A stretch of DNA of 42,448 nt, from the NCBI GenBank assembly GCA_002494645.1, contig DACE01000004.1:1-42448 (forward strand), given 5' to 3'. Of the stretch, positions 41,136-42,448 are shown piece by piece. The notes beneath the pieces are model-generated. The model saw only the letters and a program-made list of their open reading frames with translations. It was not told the DNA's origin and searched no databases. Source of the DNA: Euryarchaeota archaeon UBA256. GTDB lineage: Archaea; Thermoplasmatota; Poseidoniia; Poseidoniales; Poseidoniaceae. The translations under genes were made by a program, and so were the position numbers. Each line of letters opens with the position of its first letter. The stretch's first letter is position 1.

Positions 41136-42448
41136 ATGACCAATTTCAAAGACCTCGGACTTTCACCGCCGCTGCTCAAAGCCGTTGAAGCAGAAGGGTA
41201 TGTGACTCCAACGCCAGTACAACTCCAATCCATACCGCCCTTGTTGGCAGGGAAGGACGTTCTTGGTATTGCTCAAACGGGTACGGGAAAAACTGCGGCC
41301 TTTGCGCTCCCCGTTCTGCAGGCAGTAACAAAAGAGCGACCGCAACAAAAGCGTCGAATACGAGCCCTTGTGTTGTCACCGACCCGTGAATTGGCAGCAC
41401 AAATCGATGAGCGCTTTGGAGCATATAGCAAGCATCTTGACGTGCGGCATCGAGTTATTTTTGGCGGTGTGAAACAAAGCCCTCAAGTTCGTGCTTTGCA
41501 GAAAGGACTCGATGTTCTAATCGCCACACCAGGACGGTTGTTGGATTTGATCGGACAGGGCCATATCGACATTACACATGTCGAATTCTTCGTTCTTGAC
41601 GAAGCCGACCGAATGCTGGACATGGGTTTTATCCGTGATATCGAAAAGGTACTCAAACTCCTGCCCAAAAAGCGGCAAAACCTGCTCTTTAGCGCCACCA
41701 TGCCCACGACGATTGCAAGTCTCGCAAATTCATTTCTCAGAAACGCCGTTACCGTCGATGTGAGTCCCGAAGAAATCACCGTTGACCGTATTGAACAACA
41801 TATTCTATTCACGCGAAAAGCCGACAAACGGCGTATTCTCGCCAACATCATTCGCGATGAAGAGGTGACGTGCGGCATCGTCTTCACGAGGACAAAACAC
41901 GGTGCAAATCGGCTGGTGAAACAACTCGGGCAGGCTGGCATTGATGCTGCTGCAATTCACGGCAATAAATCTCAAGGTGCCAGAACCAAGGCACTCGACG
42001 GCTTCAAACGAGGAAACATCCCCATCTTGGTGGCCACCGATATCGCAAGCCGAGGCATTGACGTTGATGGAATTACACACGTATTCAACTATGATCTACC
42101 CAATGAACCTGAAAGTTATGTCCACAGAATCGGACGCACGGCACGTGCTGGACGCTCTGGAGTTGCGTACGGATTTTGTGATGACTCCGAATCGGGATAC
42201 CTCGTAGGTATTCAACGATTGATCGGCAACGAGATTCCAGTGATCGAAGACCATGAATACCATTTCGAAAATGCGAGGCCAAAACCTGGACAAAAGCCTG
42301 GTAAAATCAAGGACCCTAACGCCAAGAAATCATCGAATTCACGACGACGTTCAAACAACGGTCGCTCCAAAGGCAAGGGAGGAGGCGCGTCCGGTCAATC
42401 GAGACGACCTCGCCAAGGCGGTGGAGTAAACCGAAGTGGCGGGGGAAA
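41136..42448 (+). CDS. DEAD-box RNA helicase (RhlE-like), 3' end cut by window
   Basis: 437 residues visible, starting MTNFKDLGLSPPLLKAV. Motifs in order: Q motif (PTPVQLQSIP), Walker A AQTGTGKT (46-53), PTRELA, ATPGRLLD, VLDEADRML, FSATMP, VFTRTK, ATDIASRGIDVDG and HRIGRTARAGRSG. The C-terminal tail is Arg/Lys/Gly/Ser-rich and still open at the last base. ATP-driven RNA unwinding, probably ribosome assembly or mRNA turnover, possibly cold adaptation. ATG 41136 has AAGG 8 nt upstream. The 196-bp gap before it (40940-41135) shows no further gene. Confidence 0.95.
   Translation, partial: MTNFKDLGLSPPLLKAVEAEGYVTPTPVQLQSIPPLLAGKDVLGIAQTGTGKTAAFALPVLQAVTKERPQQKRRIRALVLSPTRELAAQIDERFGAYSKHLDVRHRVIFGGVKQSPQVRALQKGLDVLIATPGRLLDLIGQGHIDITHVEFFVLDEADRMLDMGFIRDIEKVLKLLPKKRQNLLFSATMPTTIASLANSFLRNAVTVDVSPEEITVDRIEQHILFTRKADKRRILANIIRDEEVTCGIVFTRTKHGANRLVKQLGQAGIDAAAIHGNKSQGARTKALDGFKRGNIPILVATDIASRGIDVDGITHVFNYDLPNEPESYVHRIGRTARAGRSGVAYGFCDDSESGYLVGIQRLIGNEIPVIEDHEYHFENARPKPGQKPGKIKDPNAKKSSNSRRRSNNGRSKGKGGGASGQSRRPRQGGGVNRSGGG

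Noticed and set aside
1..42448. CRISPR arrays, insertion sequences, prophage or rRNA
   Set aside because: Looked for regular spaced repeats, transposase or integrase motifs and rRNA-like sequence; none was seen by eye.

Overview
The window is a gene-dense piece of an archaeal chromosome, most likely from a marine Thermoplasmatota lineage (Candidatus Poseidoniia / Marine Group II). That placement is an inference. It rests on clearly archaeal genes (DRG-type GTPase with TGS domain, archaeosine tRNA-guanine transglycosylase, CTP-dependent riboflavin kinase, a DUF835 protein) mixed with many bacterial-type genes (complete SUF operon, FolD, TatC, RsuA/RluB-like pseudouridine synthase, AmpG-like transporter, mitochondrial-type citrate synthase). 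Several isolated genes have a TATA-like box 24-26 nt before the start codon and no Shine-Dalgarno, while genes inside operons have GGAGG-type sites and 4-bp overlaps. No insertion sequence, integrase, rRNA, CRISPR array or phage gene was seen, and no gene-free stretch exceeds about 150 bp apart from the tRNA-containing gap at 24580-24814.

Layout. 1-1038: 3' part of a DRG GTPase. 1044-8349 (minus): an AmpG-like permease with an N-terminal lipoprotein-like domain, then the SUF Fe-S assembly operon read sufC-sufB-sufD-sufS-sufE-sufT. 8487-8957 (plus): a divergent Nfu-type Fe-S carrier. 8995-11238: archaeosine TGT with an altered zinc site. 11306-15616: two ABC-2 exporter modules (ATPase-permease twice), the second permease carrying a calcium-binding-like loop, followed by a Trp-rich protein, a PH-domain-like membrane protein, a helical TPR-like protein and TruA. 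19439-21306: riboflavin kinase, an acidic protein and two tandem YbjQ-family genes. 21364-24579 (minus): PheS, a zinc-ribbon membrane protein and an aminotransferase. 24680-24756: tRNA-Thr(UGU). 24815-27827 (plus): a small membrane protein, FolD, a membrane protein with a repeated acidic motif, and a PHP phosphoesterase. 27817-30061 (minus): TatC and a PAP2-family membrane enzyme. 30179-31357: a glycerophosphodiesterase-like protein whose catalytic HRG motif sits at its C-terminus. 31345-32511 (minus): citrate synthase. 32612-37088 (minus): a three-gene operon of a DUF835 protein, a DnaA/Hda-like AAA+ protein with a broken P-loop, and a YkgJ-type cysteine-rich protein. 37194-38938 (plus): DUF309 protein and two membrane proteins. 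38941-40939 (minus): RsuA-like synthase and glycine C-acetyltransferase. 41136-end: DEAD-box RNA helicase, cut by the window edge.

The clearest functional unit is Fe-S cluster assembly: SufS/SufE supply sulfur, SufBCD is the scaffold, and SufT and Nfu handle maturation and transfer. The strongest candidates for undescribed biology are the DUF835 / degenerate DnaA-like AAA+ operon and the apparently circularly permuted glycerophosphodiesterase. Lesser ones are the lipoprotein-AmpG fusion, the calcium-loop ABC exporter pair and the eroded zinc site of the archaeosine TGT.
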